Positions 31,860-39,841 of a stretch of 64,000 nt of DNA are shown one piece after another. The notes beneath the pieces were generated by a model, which made no database searches, had not been told where the DNA came from, and saw only the letters and a program-made list of their open reading frames with translations. Both the position numbers and the translations under genes were made by a program. Position 1 is the first letter of the stretch, and each line of letters opens with the position of its first letter. Source of the DNA: Chloroflexota bacterium (GTDB lineage: Bacteria > Chloroflexota > Anaerolineae > Anaerolineales > Villigracilaceae). The stretch spans positions 74,408-138,407 of the forward strand of contig JAJYLQ010000006.1 of assembly GCA_021787595.1 (NCBI GenBank), read 5' to 3'.

Positions 31860-32606
31860 TTATGTGGAAAGCAGCGCGGGAATCCCGCTCAACTTCGACA
31901 CGACCGCATCAGGCCGGACAACAGAGCGCGGCGCCGTTTTATGAACGCGGCGCGTGATCCAGATGCTGAGCATCCCAACCTGCTCCGCGCCGACGACATC
32001 CGCATCGAATGTGTCCCCGACCATCGCGGCTCGCTGTGCGCCGATTCCAAAATGTCGAAGCCCTGCATCGAAGATGGCCGGATGCGGTTTGCGCTTTCCG
32101 AATGCGGCGGAGGAAATTGCCCAATCCAGATAAGGCCGAATGCCGGCTTTGTCCATGAGCGTTTGTGTATTTTCATCGTCGGATGAATTGGTGATAACGC
32201 CGATACGAAATCCGTTTTCTTTCAAAGTGTGCAAAGTTGGAATCGCATCCTCTTCAACATGCCAATTCTCCTGTGTGATCGAATACATGGCGCGCAGTGC
32301 CGCGTGGAGAACACCCTCTGTAACTTGATGATTGCCATGTTCTTCAAGCAATTGTTTCAATAATACCAAAGTGGTTTCTTCCTTTGTGTCGTGTCCGCGG
32401 CGATGATAGTAAAGATCGAGCAGACCGCGAAAGCCGTGATACATTTGTTGATCGGCTTGCAAGCCTGCCTCGCGTAGAACATCGAGCAGCGCTTGATCGG
32501 CGCGTTCGTAGAACGGTGTCCACGGATCTTTTTCGTAGATCAGCGTATTGCCGAGATCAAAGAAGACAACACGAATGGATTGCTTCACGAGATCACGTGC
32601 GAGCAT
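31860..32606 (-). CDS. HAD-superfamily hydrolase
   Basis: 248 residues. HAD motif I VVFFDLGNTLIYE (nucleophile aspartate), motif II GVITNSSD, motif III lysine in FGKRKPHP, motif IV MVGDTFDADVVGA. The helical cap of about 85 residues lies between motifs I and II, so subclass I. It resembles phosphoglycolate- or FMN-phosphatase-like enzymes; substrate unknown. The first codons have no clear ribosome-binding site, so the start may be a later codon. Confidence 0.88.
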   Translation of the reverse strand: MLARDLVKQSIRVVFFDLGNTLIYEKDPWTPFYERADQALLDVLREAGLQADQQMYHGFRGLLDLYYHRRGHDTKEETTLVLLKQLLEEHGNHQVTEGVLHAALRAMYSITQENWHVEEDAIPTLHTLKENGFRIGVITNSSDDENTQTLMDKAGIRPYLDWAISSAAFGKRKPHPAIFDAGLRHFGIGAQRAAMVGDTFDADVVGAEQVGMLSIWITRRVHKTAPRSVVRPDAVVSKLSGIPALLST

Positions 32607-32714
32607 CTTAATGCATTTCTTTGATTCATAACGGTGCCTCCATTTTATAAAAGATTCGACATCATGATTTATGCGAAGGTCAACGCGTAAGTTGCAGTTT
32701 GTAGAGTATTTTGA

Positions 32715-33683
32715 CTATTGCCAATTAAGAGGTTCTGGTTTTCTGCTACGCGTGTAGAGATAGACTAATATGGTCATGAATATCAAACCGATTAAATCAA
32801 AGATGAAATAACCAATGGAAGATATACTATAACTGATGTCCATGATGTGGAAAATTTTTAATCCATAAATTGGGGTGCTGCCAAAAATGACGGCGGCGAA
32901 AAAATCCCAGCCGGTGTGAATTCCCATTGCGAGCCACAGTTGCCCGGTGCGAAAAAATGCAAAACACATCATAACCCCAAACAGAAAAATAAAAAATAAA
33001 GCACTTACTGTAATTCCTTCGTTATCGTGATGGAGATATGTGAATATTCCAGCTGAAAAGATTATTCCTAAAAACTTATTAAATCCCTTGGATAGTATCC
33101 GCAAGTGATAACCACGTGAAAGCAGTTCTTCGCTCCAGCCGACAAAAATAAAAATACATAGTGTGATTGCCAAATTTTCCAAAACATATGAAAAGGAATT
33201 TGTTTCCCATGTGTAGTTTTCGACTCTAATGACTGATGTTGAAACAAAAAGAATAAATCGGAGTCCCAGGAAAGAAAACGGGATCAGAAATCCAACCAAA
33301 TAATCCCTGATCGCCTTCGCATTTCTATTTAAACCAATACTTTGAACATCACTGTCTTCAAAAACTCTTACAGCAAGAAATACGGATATAGTTAATGTAG
33401 TCAGCTTAACAATCTCTTCTACTGTAAGATACGTTTGGTCATCACCCCACATTTTTGGATTGACCAATAAAATGGCAAGCATTAAAAACAGCATCCACGA
33501 AATGAAACTTTGTCCTGCCAGTTTTGCAATAGCGACGAGGGCTTTTTGAAAAGCAGCGAAAACTTTTTCCAGAAAAGATGACCTTTTGAGATTCTCTCCA
33601 TTTGATTCTTGGAGTGAGTCGGGCCAGAAGGGATATTTCTTCGGCTCCGAATTTTCCGGTTCGTTTATATTTTGGTCCGCCAT
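32715..33683 (-). CDS. CPBP family intramembrane protease-like protein
   Basis: 322 residues. After a charged cytoplasmic N-terminus (about 85 residues) come about seven helices. The CPBP motifs are EELLSRG (EExxxR), then FTYLHHD and GIHTGWDFF (the metal-binding histidines, with D where N is more usual). GGGGAGG precedes the ATG at 33683; the frame open to 34046 is only an accident inside the next gene. The base composition is clearly richer in A and T than its neighbours, suggesting transfer. Confidence 0.85.
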   Translation of the reverse strand: MADQNINEPENSEPKKYPFWPDSLQESNGENLKRSSFLEKVFAAFQKALVAIAKLAGQSFISWMLFLMLAILLVNPKMWGDDQTYLTVEEIVKLTTLTISVFLAVRVFEDSDVQSIGLNRNAKAIRDYLVGFLIPFSFLGLRFILFVSTSVIRVENYTWETNSFSYVLENLAITLCIFIFVGWSEELLSRGYHLRILSKGFNKFLGIIFSAGIFTYLHHDNEGITVSALFFIFLFGVMMCFAFFRTGQLWLAMGIHTGWDFFAAVIFGSTPIYGLKIFHIMDISYSISSIGYFIFDLIGLIFMTILVYLYTRSRKPEPLNWQ

Positions 33684-33685
33684 TT

Positions 33686-34462
33686 TTATCCTCCCCTTAA
33701 ATAGATTCCTTTCGGATCGAGTTCTTCTTGCAAAATCTTCAATTCCTTTTCTGTGACGGGTTCCGTGGTTCGCAAACTCGCGGCGACTTTGAGCGGCCAG
33801 CCGGTATTCTCTTTGGCCTGTTCCGCCGTTTTGCCGGGATGCAAAGCCGTCAGCGTTAACTCGCCGTTTTCGTCCGGTTCCATGAATCCAATGTCGGTTA
33901 CCACGCCAACCATGCCTCCGCCGCGCAAACCCGCGGCCTTGCGTTGTTTGCGCCCGTTCAAGAATCCCGCCGAGGTCATGAAATCCACTTTTTCGGGAAA
34001 GCGGCGTTTTTGGTGCGGCGTCATCAGGTAACAGCGATTGGCCCACGCGGCGATTTCCTGTGACCCGCCCGAACCGGGCAAGCGCGTTTTTGGATGAGCG
34101 TAATCACTGCCAATGATCGTGGCGTTGATGTTGCCGAATTTGTCAATCTGCGCGCCGCCCATGAAGCCGACATCCACATTGCCGCGCTGAAGATACAGCG
34201 AAAAAATATCATACATACTGACGACAGACAGTGCGCCGCTGACGAGCGTCGGGTCGCCGATGGAAAGCGGAAGCCGCGCCGGTTCCGCGCCGATCACACC
34301 CGCTTCGTAAATCATGACCAGGTTCGGCGCATGAGTCCGTTTGGCGAGATTACAGGTGAGATTCGGTTGTCCCACACCGACAAAAACCACGTCGCCATCT
34401 CGCAGAAGACGCGCAGCGTTGATGATCATCAATTCGGCGGATGAATAAGTTAGTTCGGTCAT
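33686..34462 (-). CDS. CoA-transferase beta subunit
   Basis: 258 residues. The CoA-transferase I fold is seen: ELMIINAARLLRDGDVVFVGVGQPNL at the start (in parts), the loop YEAGVIGAEPARLPLSIGDP and the segment GGGMVGVVTDIGFMEP. It resembles glutaconate CoA-transferase subunit B (GctB) and its actinobacterial relatives. It needs the alpha subunit, which is encoded at 35865-36767. AAGGAAA precedes the ATG at 34462. The substrate acid is unknown. Confidence 0.88.
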   Translation of the reverse strand: MTELTYSSAELMIINAARLLRDGDVVFVGVGQPNLTCNLAKRTHAPNLVMIYEAGVIGAEPARLPLSIGDPTLVSGALSVVSMYDIFSLYLQRGNVDVGFMGGAQIDKFGNINATIIGSDYAHPKTRLPGSGGSQEIAAWANRCYLMTPHQKRRFPEKVDFMTSAGFLNGRKQRKAAGLRGGGMVGVVTDIGFMEPDENGELTLTALHPGKTAEQAKENTGWPLKVAASLRTTEPVTEKELKILQEELDPKGIYLRGG

Positions 34463-34488
34463 AGATTTCCTTTTTGGTTTGGATGCGT

Positions 34489-34553
34489 ACGGCAGGGGCA
34501 CAGCGAGATGATCTCTCGTCAAACTTGTGTCAATGTCCCGCTGTGCCGCTACA
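34489..34553. repeat. Inverted repeat of the GGGGCACAGCGAGA type
   Basis: GGCACAGCGAGA on one side and GCTGTGCC on the other, in the gap between the hydrolase and the CoA-transferase beta gene. A related element is at 44812-44873 (GGGGCGCAGCGAGA...). Confidence 0.6.
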
Positions 34554-35421
34554 AATGTTCCTTCAAAAATTTTTGCATGATTTCAAATACTTCCTGCGGC
34601 CTTTCGAGCGGAAGCAGGTGAGTGGACTTTTCCAGTGTAACGATTTTGATTTTCGGATTCCTTTTCTCGACGGACCTTGCAGTGGATTCCCAAAACGTAT
34701 CGGTCTCTGCGCCGCGAATGATGATCGTCGGGACCTCGAGCCGCAGAAGATTTCTCCATAAATCCAAATCGCGCCAGACGCCGGTGTAATAAACCCGCGC
34801 TTCCCATTCGGGCGAATATGCCAATTCATAGCTGCCGTCAGATTTTTGTTTGGTCATGCCGTTGATGAAGATGCGCAGATTTTCGTCCGAGAAAAAACGG
34901 AAGATGGAGCGGCGGCGGTATCCCTCGAAGACTTTGTCGAGATCATCGAATTCGCGCCGGCGTTTGAGCGCGCCCTGGATGAGTGGATGGATTTTGTTTC
35001 CCAAGCCAAAGATGCGCGCCAGATTCCATTCGAGGATGAAATAGCGCGGGAAGAGAACCGGGTCCATCAAGACCAACGCGCGGAAACGGCCCGGCTCTTT
35101 CAGCGCGGCGCGCAGCGTGACGATTGCGCCAATCGAATGCCCAGCGCCAATTACGGAATCGAGTTTTTGTTGGCCGAAGAATTTCAGAAGATCATCGGTG
35201 AACGGGGTCCAATCGTTGACTTCTTCTGGTTTGGAATTCGGCCATAATGGACGCAACAACATTCCAACTGTATGATATTGGGTCGCCAATAGTTCAGTCA
35301 GTGGTTGGTAGCACGCGGGCGGATAGCCGTTGGCGTGAAGAAAATGGAGCGTCGTACCGTTGCCGCCATAATCAACAAAGGGGATAAGGGGGAGGGGAGA
35401 GGGTGGAACGATTTTATTCAT
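34549..35421 (-). CDS. Alpha/beta hydrolase
   Basis: 290 residues. The fold shows HFLHANGYPP (oxyanion loop), the nucleophile serine in GAGHSIGA, and a late acid and histidine in the GAETDTFW and STHLLPL segments. It may hydrolyse an ester or CoA thioester linked to the CoA transferase, between whose subunit genes it lies. The ATG at 35421 precedes a proline-rich start (PPSPLPLIPFVDYG) that is partly encoded by the flanking repeat of the neighbouring cassette. Confidence 0.88.
   Translation of the reverse strand: MNKIVPPSPLPLIPFVDYGGNGTTLHFLHANGYPPACYQPLTELLATQYHTVGMLLRPLWPNSKPEEVNDWTPFTDDLLKFFGQQKLDSVIGAGHSIGAIVTLRAALKEPGRFRALVLMDPVLFPRYFILEWNLARIFGLGNKIHPLIQGALKRRREFDDLDKVFEGYRRRSIFRFFSDENLRIFINGMTKQKSDGSYELAYSPEWEARVYYTGVWRDLDLWRNLLRLEVPTIIIRGAETDTFWESTARSVEKRNPKIKIVTLEKSTHLLPLERPQEVFEIMQKFLKEHL
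35380..35397. repeat. Border repeat of the second four-helix-bundle cassette (3' side)
   Basis: GGGGATAAGGG begins here and is the exact inverse of CCCTTATCCCC at 35848-35858. The neighbouring sequence (AGGGGGA, GGGGAGA, GGGTGGA) has the same 7-base period. Confidence 0.65.
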
Positions 35422-35839
35422 TTGAAGATTCGGCATCGATGTCGTATTGGAAAGACTCTTCGCGGATGTTTCGTTGATCTCTTTTTGCCTTCAGCGTATT
35501 GATCGCCGCGGTTAGCATGCGGCGAACTCCATTGTTCGAATCAATAAGTGCTTGAATTTTGTCCTTGGGGCCAAAGCCGAGATCTAATACCGTGTGCAGC
35601 CAGTGATCCGTTTCGTTTGCTGAACCTTGTGAAATGATCAGGTAATGAATATATTCTGTTCCCTCATGTCTGCCATGACCCTCCGCGATGTTTGCGCCAA
35701 TTGAAGTCGAAGAACGAAACAGTTGACGCGAAATTTCCTGTGCCTGCATGGTTTTAGGCCAGGCTTTGATAAGATCATTGACTCCAGCTATAACCTGCCG
35801 CGCCTTTTGATAAAACATCAAATCGCTATAATCACCCAT
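35414..35839 (-). CDS. Four-helix-bundle protein (second copy)
   Basis: 141 residues. Signature: FYQKARQVIAGVNDLIKAW, then SSTSIGANIAEGHGRHEG and GSANETDHWLHTV. Same family as the protein at 13288 but only distantly similar outside the hallmark. The ATG at 35839 follows GGGATAG. It lies between the alpha and beta subunit genes of the CoA transferase and is bounded by inverted GGGGATAAGGG repeats, as expected for an inserted cassette. Its stop overlaps the hydrolase start by 8 bases. Confidence 0.88.
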   Translation of the reverse strand: MGDYSDLMFYQKARQVIAGVNDLIKAWPKTMQAQEISRQLFRSSTSIGANIAEGHGRHEGTEYIHYLIISQGSANETDHWLHTVLDLGFGPKDKIQALIDSNNGVRRMLTAAINTLKAKRDQRNIREESFQYDIDAESSNE

Positions 35840-35847
35840 GGTACTAT

Positions 35848-35858
35848 CCCTTATCCCC
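35848..35858 (-). repeat. Border repeat of the second four-helix-bundle cassette (5' side)
   Basis: CCCTTATCCCC, the exact inverse of the sequence at 35380-35390. On the minus strand the region reads AGGGAAA GGGGATA AGGGATA, three 7-base units. Confidence 0.65.
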
Positions 35859-35864
35859 TTTCCC

Positions 35865-36767
35865 TTAATATTCTCCATAATTGATCGGCTCGCTCATGCG
35901 CGATTTGATTTTCAGCCTCCCGCGTTTTTCCTCGCCGAGTTTTTCCATGTATTCGGCGCGGTCCTTCACGCCGTAGACCCATTCATCGAGCCAACTCTTC
36001 ACGCTCTCGACGGATTCGCTGATCTTGTCCCATTGCAGATAGAAGTCATTATCGCGGTCGTAATAACCTTGTGCGTAGGATGGATGGCACGCGAACGGGA
36101 CGCGGCACACCGCGTCCACAACGACGGACGGGATCAACGTGCGGTTTGGGTCGGAGCGGATGACAGACTCATCCACGATTTCTTCCGCGGTGACGATGAC
36201 TTTTTTCGCGGCAAACGCGGCTTCCTTTTGTTCGCCGATGATTCCCCAAAGATGCGCGTTGCCGTTGGCGTCCGCGCGCTGAACGTGGACGATGGCAACA
36301 TCGGGATTCAACGCCGGCACAACGATCACGTCCTTGCCGCCGTACGGGTCGGGAATCCGCTTGATGTTTGGATTTGCTTTTTCGAGATCCGCCGCGCCGG
36401 TTTGATTCATCGGCAAAAAAGGCAGCCCGGATGCGCCGGCCTGCAAACGCGTGATCATCCCGAAATGCGAATATTCCTCCCATTCGAGTTTGCCCTGCTC
36501 GATGGCCGAACGCACGATCCGCAAACTTCCGACGCCGGGATTCCCCATGTACGAAAAGATGACTTTGCGCGCGCAGCCCGCGGCGACCATCTGGTCGTAG
36601 ATCAAATCCGGGGTGGCGCGCGCCAGCACGAGGTCCCGCCTGTTTTGGCGCAGGATTTCATGTCCCGCCGCGAACGGAATCAGATGCGTGAATCCCGCGG
36701 CGTACACAACGTCACCGTTACTTACATATTTTGAAATTGCATCTTTCAATGGGATGAGTTTTGACAT
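35865..36767 (-). CDS. CoA-transferase alpha subunit
   Basis: 300 residues. It begins KLIPLKDAISKYVSNGDVVYA and contains the glycine loop FTHLIPFAAGHEIL, the segment FSYMGNPGVGS and the catalytic glutamate region GKLEWEEYSHFG. It is the GctA-type partner of the subunit at 33686-34462. The complex swaps CoA between acids. AGGAAA precedes the ATG. The operon is likely alpha, inserted cassette, hydrolase, beta, CPBP protein. Confidence 0.9.
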   Translation of the reverse strand: MSKLIPLKDAISKYVSNGDVVYAAGFTHLIPFAAGHEILRQNRRDLVLARATPDLIYDQMVAAGCARKVIFSYMGNPGVGSLRIVRSAIEQGKLEWEEYSHFGMITRLQAGASGLPFLPMNQTGAADLEKANPNIKRIPDPYGGKDVIVVPALNPDVAIVHVQRADANGNAHLWGIIGEQKEAAFAAKKVIVTAEEIVDESVIRSDPNRTLIPSVVVDAVCRVPFACHPSYAQGYYDRDNDFYLQWDKISESVESVKSWLDEWVYGVKDRAEYMEKLGEEKRGRLKIKSRMSEPINYGEY

Positions 36768-36780
36768 ATTATTTCCTGAT

Positions 36781-36850
36781 TGTCACCCTGAGAGCAGCGA
36801 AGGGTCTCTAACTGTAAAAAGCGAGATTCTTCGCTTCGCTCAGAACGACA
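36781..36850. repeat. Diverged TGTCA-type inverted repeat
   Basis: Ends TGTCACCCTGAG and CTCAGAACGACA, inner arms GCGAAGGGTCTC and GAGATTCTTCGC. Distant relative of the TGTCATTGCGAG elements. Confidence 0.6.
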
Positions 36851-36863
36851 TTGTAAAGATGGA

Positions 36864-37112
36864 TTATTTCTTTTCTTCTTTTTTGTTTTTCTTCGGGCCT
36901 TCCCGCCACTTGCGCAATGTCGAGAATCGCCCGCTGGGCGGAGGCGGTGGTTTTCGCCTGCGGAGCAGCATCCCGATGGCGATGGCGATGATGGACCAAA
37001 ATAGAAAATCGAAATCAGTCTGGTGCGCGGCATCCGAGGCGATGAAGAGAATAAAAATCCCGACACCGATCACGATGAAGAACGTGCCGACACGGATGAT
37101 GAATTCTTCCAT
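36864..37112 (-). CDS. Small membrane protein
   Basis: 82 residues: two hydrophobic helices (about 9-27 and 37-50), then a cytoplasmic tail rich in Pro, Arg and Lys (RRRKPPPPP, KKNKKEEKK). The ATG at 37112 starts three bases after the methyltransferase stop. No function can be named. Confidence 0.65.
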   Translation of the reverse strand: MEEFIIRVGTFFIVIGVGIFILFIASDAAHQTDFDFLFWSIIAIAIGMLLRRRKPPPPPSGRFSTLRKWREGPKKNKKEEKK

Positions 37113-37114
37113 GA

Positions 37115-37876
37115 TCACACAGGTTTTATCGCCGAGAACAGGGTGCGCTTGAATGGATAGAATACCGGTGTGCCTGGCAGTTCCACTCGCAGCCGTTCGC
37201 GAATCGCATCGGTGAATTTTGCGCGCATCGCCTCATCGAGACGTTCAAAATATGGAACCAGCGCCGTGCCCGAGATCCAATCCACGATGGCATCCGCATT
37301 TTCCAGAACGTGCGCGTACACTTTCTCGAAGACAGTGATCTCCTGCGCGTCCTTTTGGAATAACAAATCGGCATACGCTTCGATGGACAGTACCGGCGAC
37401 TGACGATTGAATCCGTTCAACGCCGAACGGAAAGGTTCCTGTGCTGCAATCTCGCGATAGACACGATGGGAAATGTGATTGTGATTGGATGGAACTTGCG
37501 CGGCAATTTGCCCGCCGGGATTCAAGCGCTCGAATAAATTTGGAATCAGTTGTTCGTGCCGCTCCGTCCATTGCAGCGCGGCGTTGCTGAGAATCAGATC
37601 GTAACTGCCGGTTAAATGGGCTTGATCGCCCAATTCGAAACGGAGACCGCTTCGAGCGTGGGTTCGAGACGACTTGAGCATCTCTGCCGACGAATCGATT
37701 CCAAGCACGTCACTACCCGGCAATGCGTCCGCAAGCCTGCGAGTCAGTTCGCCGGTCCCGCATCCGAGATCAACGACTTTCAAGTTCGGTCGAACTTTGA
37801 CGAGTTCAAGCAAATCGTCGAACGGCGCACTGCGGTGTTCTTTGAATTGCAAATACTTTTCGGGATTCCAGGGCAT
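37115..37876 (-). CDS. tam: Trans-aconitate methyltransferase-like SAM methyltransferase
   Basis: 253 residues, very near the length of Tam. It begins PWNPEKYLQFKEHRSAPFDDL, characteristic of Tam, then the SAM motif VVDLGCGTGELTRRLA, GIDSSAEML and LILSNAALQWTERH. Tam methylates trans-aconitate (or isopropylmalate-like acids) to relieve its toxicity. AT-rich neighbours are absent. The gene is followed by the small membrane protein. Confidence 0.9.
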   Translation of the reverse strand: MPWNPEKYLQFKEHRSAPFDDLLELVKVRPNLKVVDLGCGTGELTRRLADALPGSDVLGIDSSAEMLKSSRTHARSGLRFELGDQAHLTGSYDLILSNAALQWTERHEQLIPNLFERLNPGGQIAAQVPSNHNHISHRVYREIAAQEPFRSALNGFNRQSPVLSIEAYADLLFQKDAQEITVFEKVYAHVLENADAIVDWISGTALVPYFERLDEAMRAKFTDAIRERLRVELPGTPVFYPFKRTLFSAIKPV

Positions 37877-37879
37877 GTT

Positions 37880-37985
37880 TTATTTTCCCCTCACCCCTTC
37901 GCCCCTCTCCCGAGAATGGGAGAGGGGATGGAGGTAAGGGCAATCAATAAAAACCCCTTCCCCTCATCGGGGAAGGGGCAGATTG
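37880..37985. repeat. GC-rich double hairpin between P5CDH and methyltransferase genes
   Basis: CCCCTCTCCC/GGGAGAGGGG followed by CCCCTTCCCC/GGGGAAGGGG. The same double-hairpin core is found in the elements at 26597, 30538 and 48106, here without obvious terminal repeats. Confidence 0.7.
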
Positions 37986-37988
37986 AAT

Positions 37989-39650
37989 CTATCTGCGGCG
38001 CGCCGCTTTCTTTTTGGGCGCAACTTTCTTGGCTGTCTTTTTGACAGCCGCTTTCTTTCCGTTGGGCGAAGCCTTGACGGGCTTGATCAGTGTGCGGATT
38101 TGTTCGTGCATGTAAAGCTGAACGTAATAATATCCGCCGCCGTTCTTGCCGCTCGCGCCGGAGCCTTTCCAGCCGCCGAACGGTTGGAAGCCCGGCCACG
38201 CGCCGGTCGTCGCGCCTTGCGGACGATTGGCGTATGTCACGCCGGCTTCGATCTTGTCGAAGAACCAATCGGTTTCCTTGAGTGAGCCATAGAAGCCAGC
38301 CGTCAAACCGTAATTGACATTGTTGGCGATCTTCATGGCTTCATCGAGATTGCTGACTTTGCCAATCGTTGTGATCGGCAGGAACATTTCATATTGCCAC
38401 AAGCGATGCTCGAACGGCAGGTCAGTCACGAAAGTCGGTTCGCAGTAATAACCTTTATCGAACATGCCGCCGGTCTTGACGTGGCCGCCGGTCAGGAAGT
38501 GGCCGCCGCCCTGGTTGATCTCTTCGGTGAAGTTCTTGAAATCGTTGTACGAGTTTTTGTTGATGACCGGGCCGAGGAACGTGGCGCGTTCCGTCGGGTC
38601 GCCGATGGTGAGTTTCTCCGTCATGTCTTTCAAGCGGCCAAGCAATTCATCATAGACGGGTTCTTCGACGATGACGCGCGAGGCCGCCGAGCATTTTTGT
38701 CCCTGCAGACCAAATGCGGATCGGACGATGCCGGTAGCGGCATCCGCTAAATTGGCGTTGCGCGAAACGATGGCCGGATTCTTGCCGCCCAATTCCAGCA
38801 CGATGGGACGGACATAATTGCGATTCGCAAAATCGCGGTACATCTTCATGCCAACATCGAACGAGCCGGTAAAGGTCGCGCCGTCAACTTCGGGGCTGTC
38901 AACCAGCGCCTGGCCGAGAGTCGAGCCCGGGCCGGTGACGAAGTTGACCACGCCATCCGGGAAGCCCGCGTCGCGGAAAACTTCCGCATACAGGCGGACG
39001 ACCCACGATGTATCGGTTGCCGGTTTGATGATCACGGTGTTGCCCGCGACCAACGCCGCGCCGGTCGGTCCGGCGGTCAGCGCGAACGGGAAGTTGAACG
39101 GGCTGACCACGAGCCACACGCCATAAGGCCGCAGCACGGAAACGTTCGTCGCGTCATAACCGACCAACGGATCCTTGCCCATTGGTTTGATGAAGCCATT
39201 ATTCTGCTCCATCATCAGCGCGGAGAAATACATCAAGTCGGCGCTTTCCTGAACATCGCCGAGCGACTCCATCCGGTTCTTGCCGACTTCGAGCGACATC
39301 GCCGCGCCCGTTTCCAGGATGCGCTTCTCGAGCAGCGCCGCCGCTTTGCGGACGAGTTTGACGCGTTCCTGCCAGGGCGTATGACTCCATTTCGGAAACG
39401 CCTTGCGGGCCGCGGCAATTGCCTGGCTGGCATGCAAAGCATTTCCTTTTTGCATGACGGCCAGCACCCAGTCGGTGTTGACGGGCGAGCGGTCCTCCCA
39501 TTTCTCATCGGCAAAAACATCCTGGTTGTCAATGATCATGCTCCATTCCCTGCCGAGATTCTGCTTGAGATTCGCAACTGCCTTATCGAATCCCTTGTGC
39601 AGTTCTTCGGGCGGATTGAACATGGTCGCGTACGTGAGCTTGAAAGCCAT
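37989..39650 (-). CDS. 1-pyrroline-5-carboxylate (glutamate semialdehyde) dehydrogenase
   Basis: 553 residues. Aldehyde dehydrogenase fold: SPFNFPFAL, TGSFDVGM (NAD loop), ELGGKNP with the general-base glutamate, and the catalytic cysteine in QGQKCSAASR. The Pro-utilisation type (RocA/PutA-like) fits FNPPEELHKGF and the C-terminal GWKGSGASGKNGG. It oxidises glutamate semialdehyde to glutamate with NAD+. The last 28 residues are Lys/Ala/Arg rich (KKTAKKVAPKKKAARRR), an unusual tail for this family. GGAGG precedes the ATG. No proline dehydrogenase is adjacent. Confidence 0.92.
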   Translation of the reverse strand: MAFKLTYATMFNPPEELHKGFDKAVANLKQNLGREWSMIIDNQDVFADEKWEDRSPVNTDWVLAVMQKGNALHASQAIAAARKAFPKWSHTPWQERVKLVRKAAALLEKRILETGAAMSLEVGKNRMESLGDVQESADLMYFSALMMEQNNGFIKPMGKDPLVGYDATNVSVLRPYGVWLVVSPFNFPFALTAGPTGAALVAGNTVIIKPATDTSWVVRLYAEVFRDAGFPDGVVNFVTGPGSTLGQALVDSPEVDGATFTGSFDVGMKMYRDFANRNYVRPIVLELGGKNPAIVSRNANLADAATGIVRSAFGLQGQKCSAASRVIVEEPVYDELLGRLKDMTEKLTIGDPTERATFLGPVINKNSYNDFKNFTEEINQGGGHFLTGGHVKTGGMFDKGYYCEPTFVTDLPFEHRLWQYEMFLPITTIGKVSNLDEAMKIANNVNYGLTAGFYGSLKETDWFFDKIEAGVTYANRPQGATTGAWPGFQPFGGWKGSGASGKNGGGYYYVQLYMHEQIRTLIKPVKASPNGKKAAVKKTAKKVAPKKKAARRR

Positions 39651-39683
39651 ATAACCTCCAGTTACATCGTTTTGTAGTTATAT

Positions 39684-39721
39684 AGTTTGGTAGTTTGGCT
39701 GAACCGCGTGACTACCAAACT
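39684..39721. repeat. Hairpin upstream of P5CDH
   Basis: AGTTTGGTAGT and ACTACCAAACT form a perfect 11-base stem with a 16-base loop, 34 bases before the P5CDH ATG on the leader or promoter side. Confidence 0.6.
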
Positions 39722-39841
39722 GCGAGACCAATGAACTAAACAAAGTATAGCGTTGTTCGTCACAATCGTCAAAGCGGCGCGTCTTTACTTTAACGTGACG
39801 ATTTTCCCGAAGTTCTTCGAGCGAAATGGACGGCTGCCGTT

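Noticed and set aside
33686-34046. N-terminal extension of the CPBP protein
   Set aside because: The frame runs inside the CoA-transferase beta gene; GGGGAGG and the ATG at 33683 mark the start.
35838-36734. 298-codon plus-strand ORF
   Set aside because: Complement of the CoA-transferase alpha gene, which has clear motifs.
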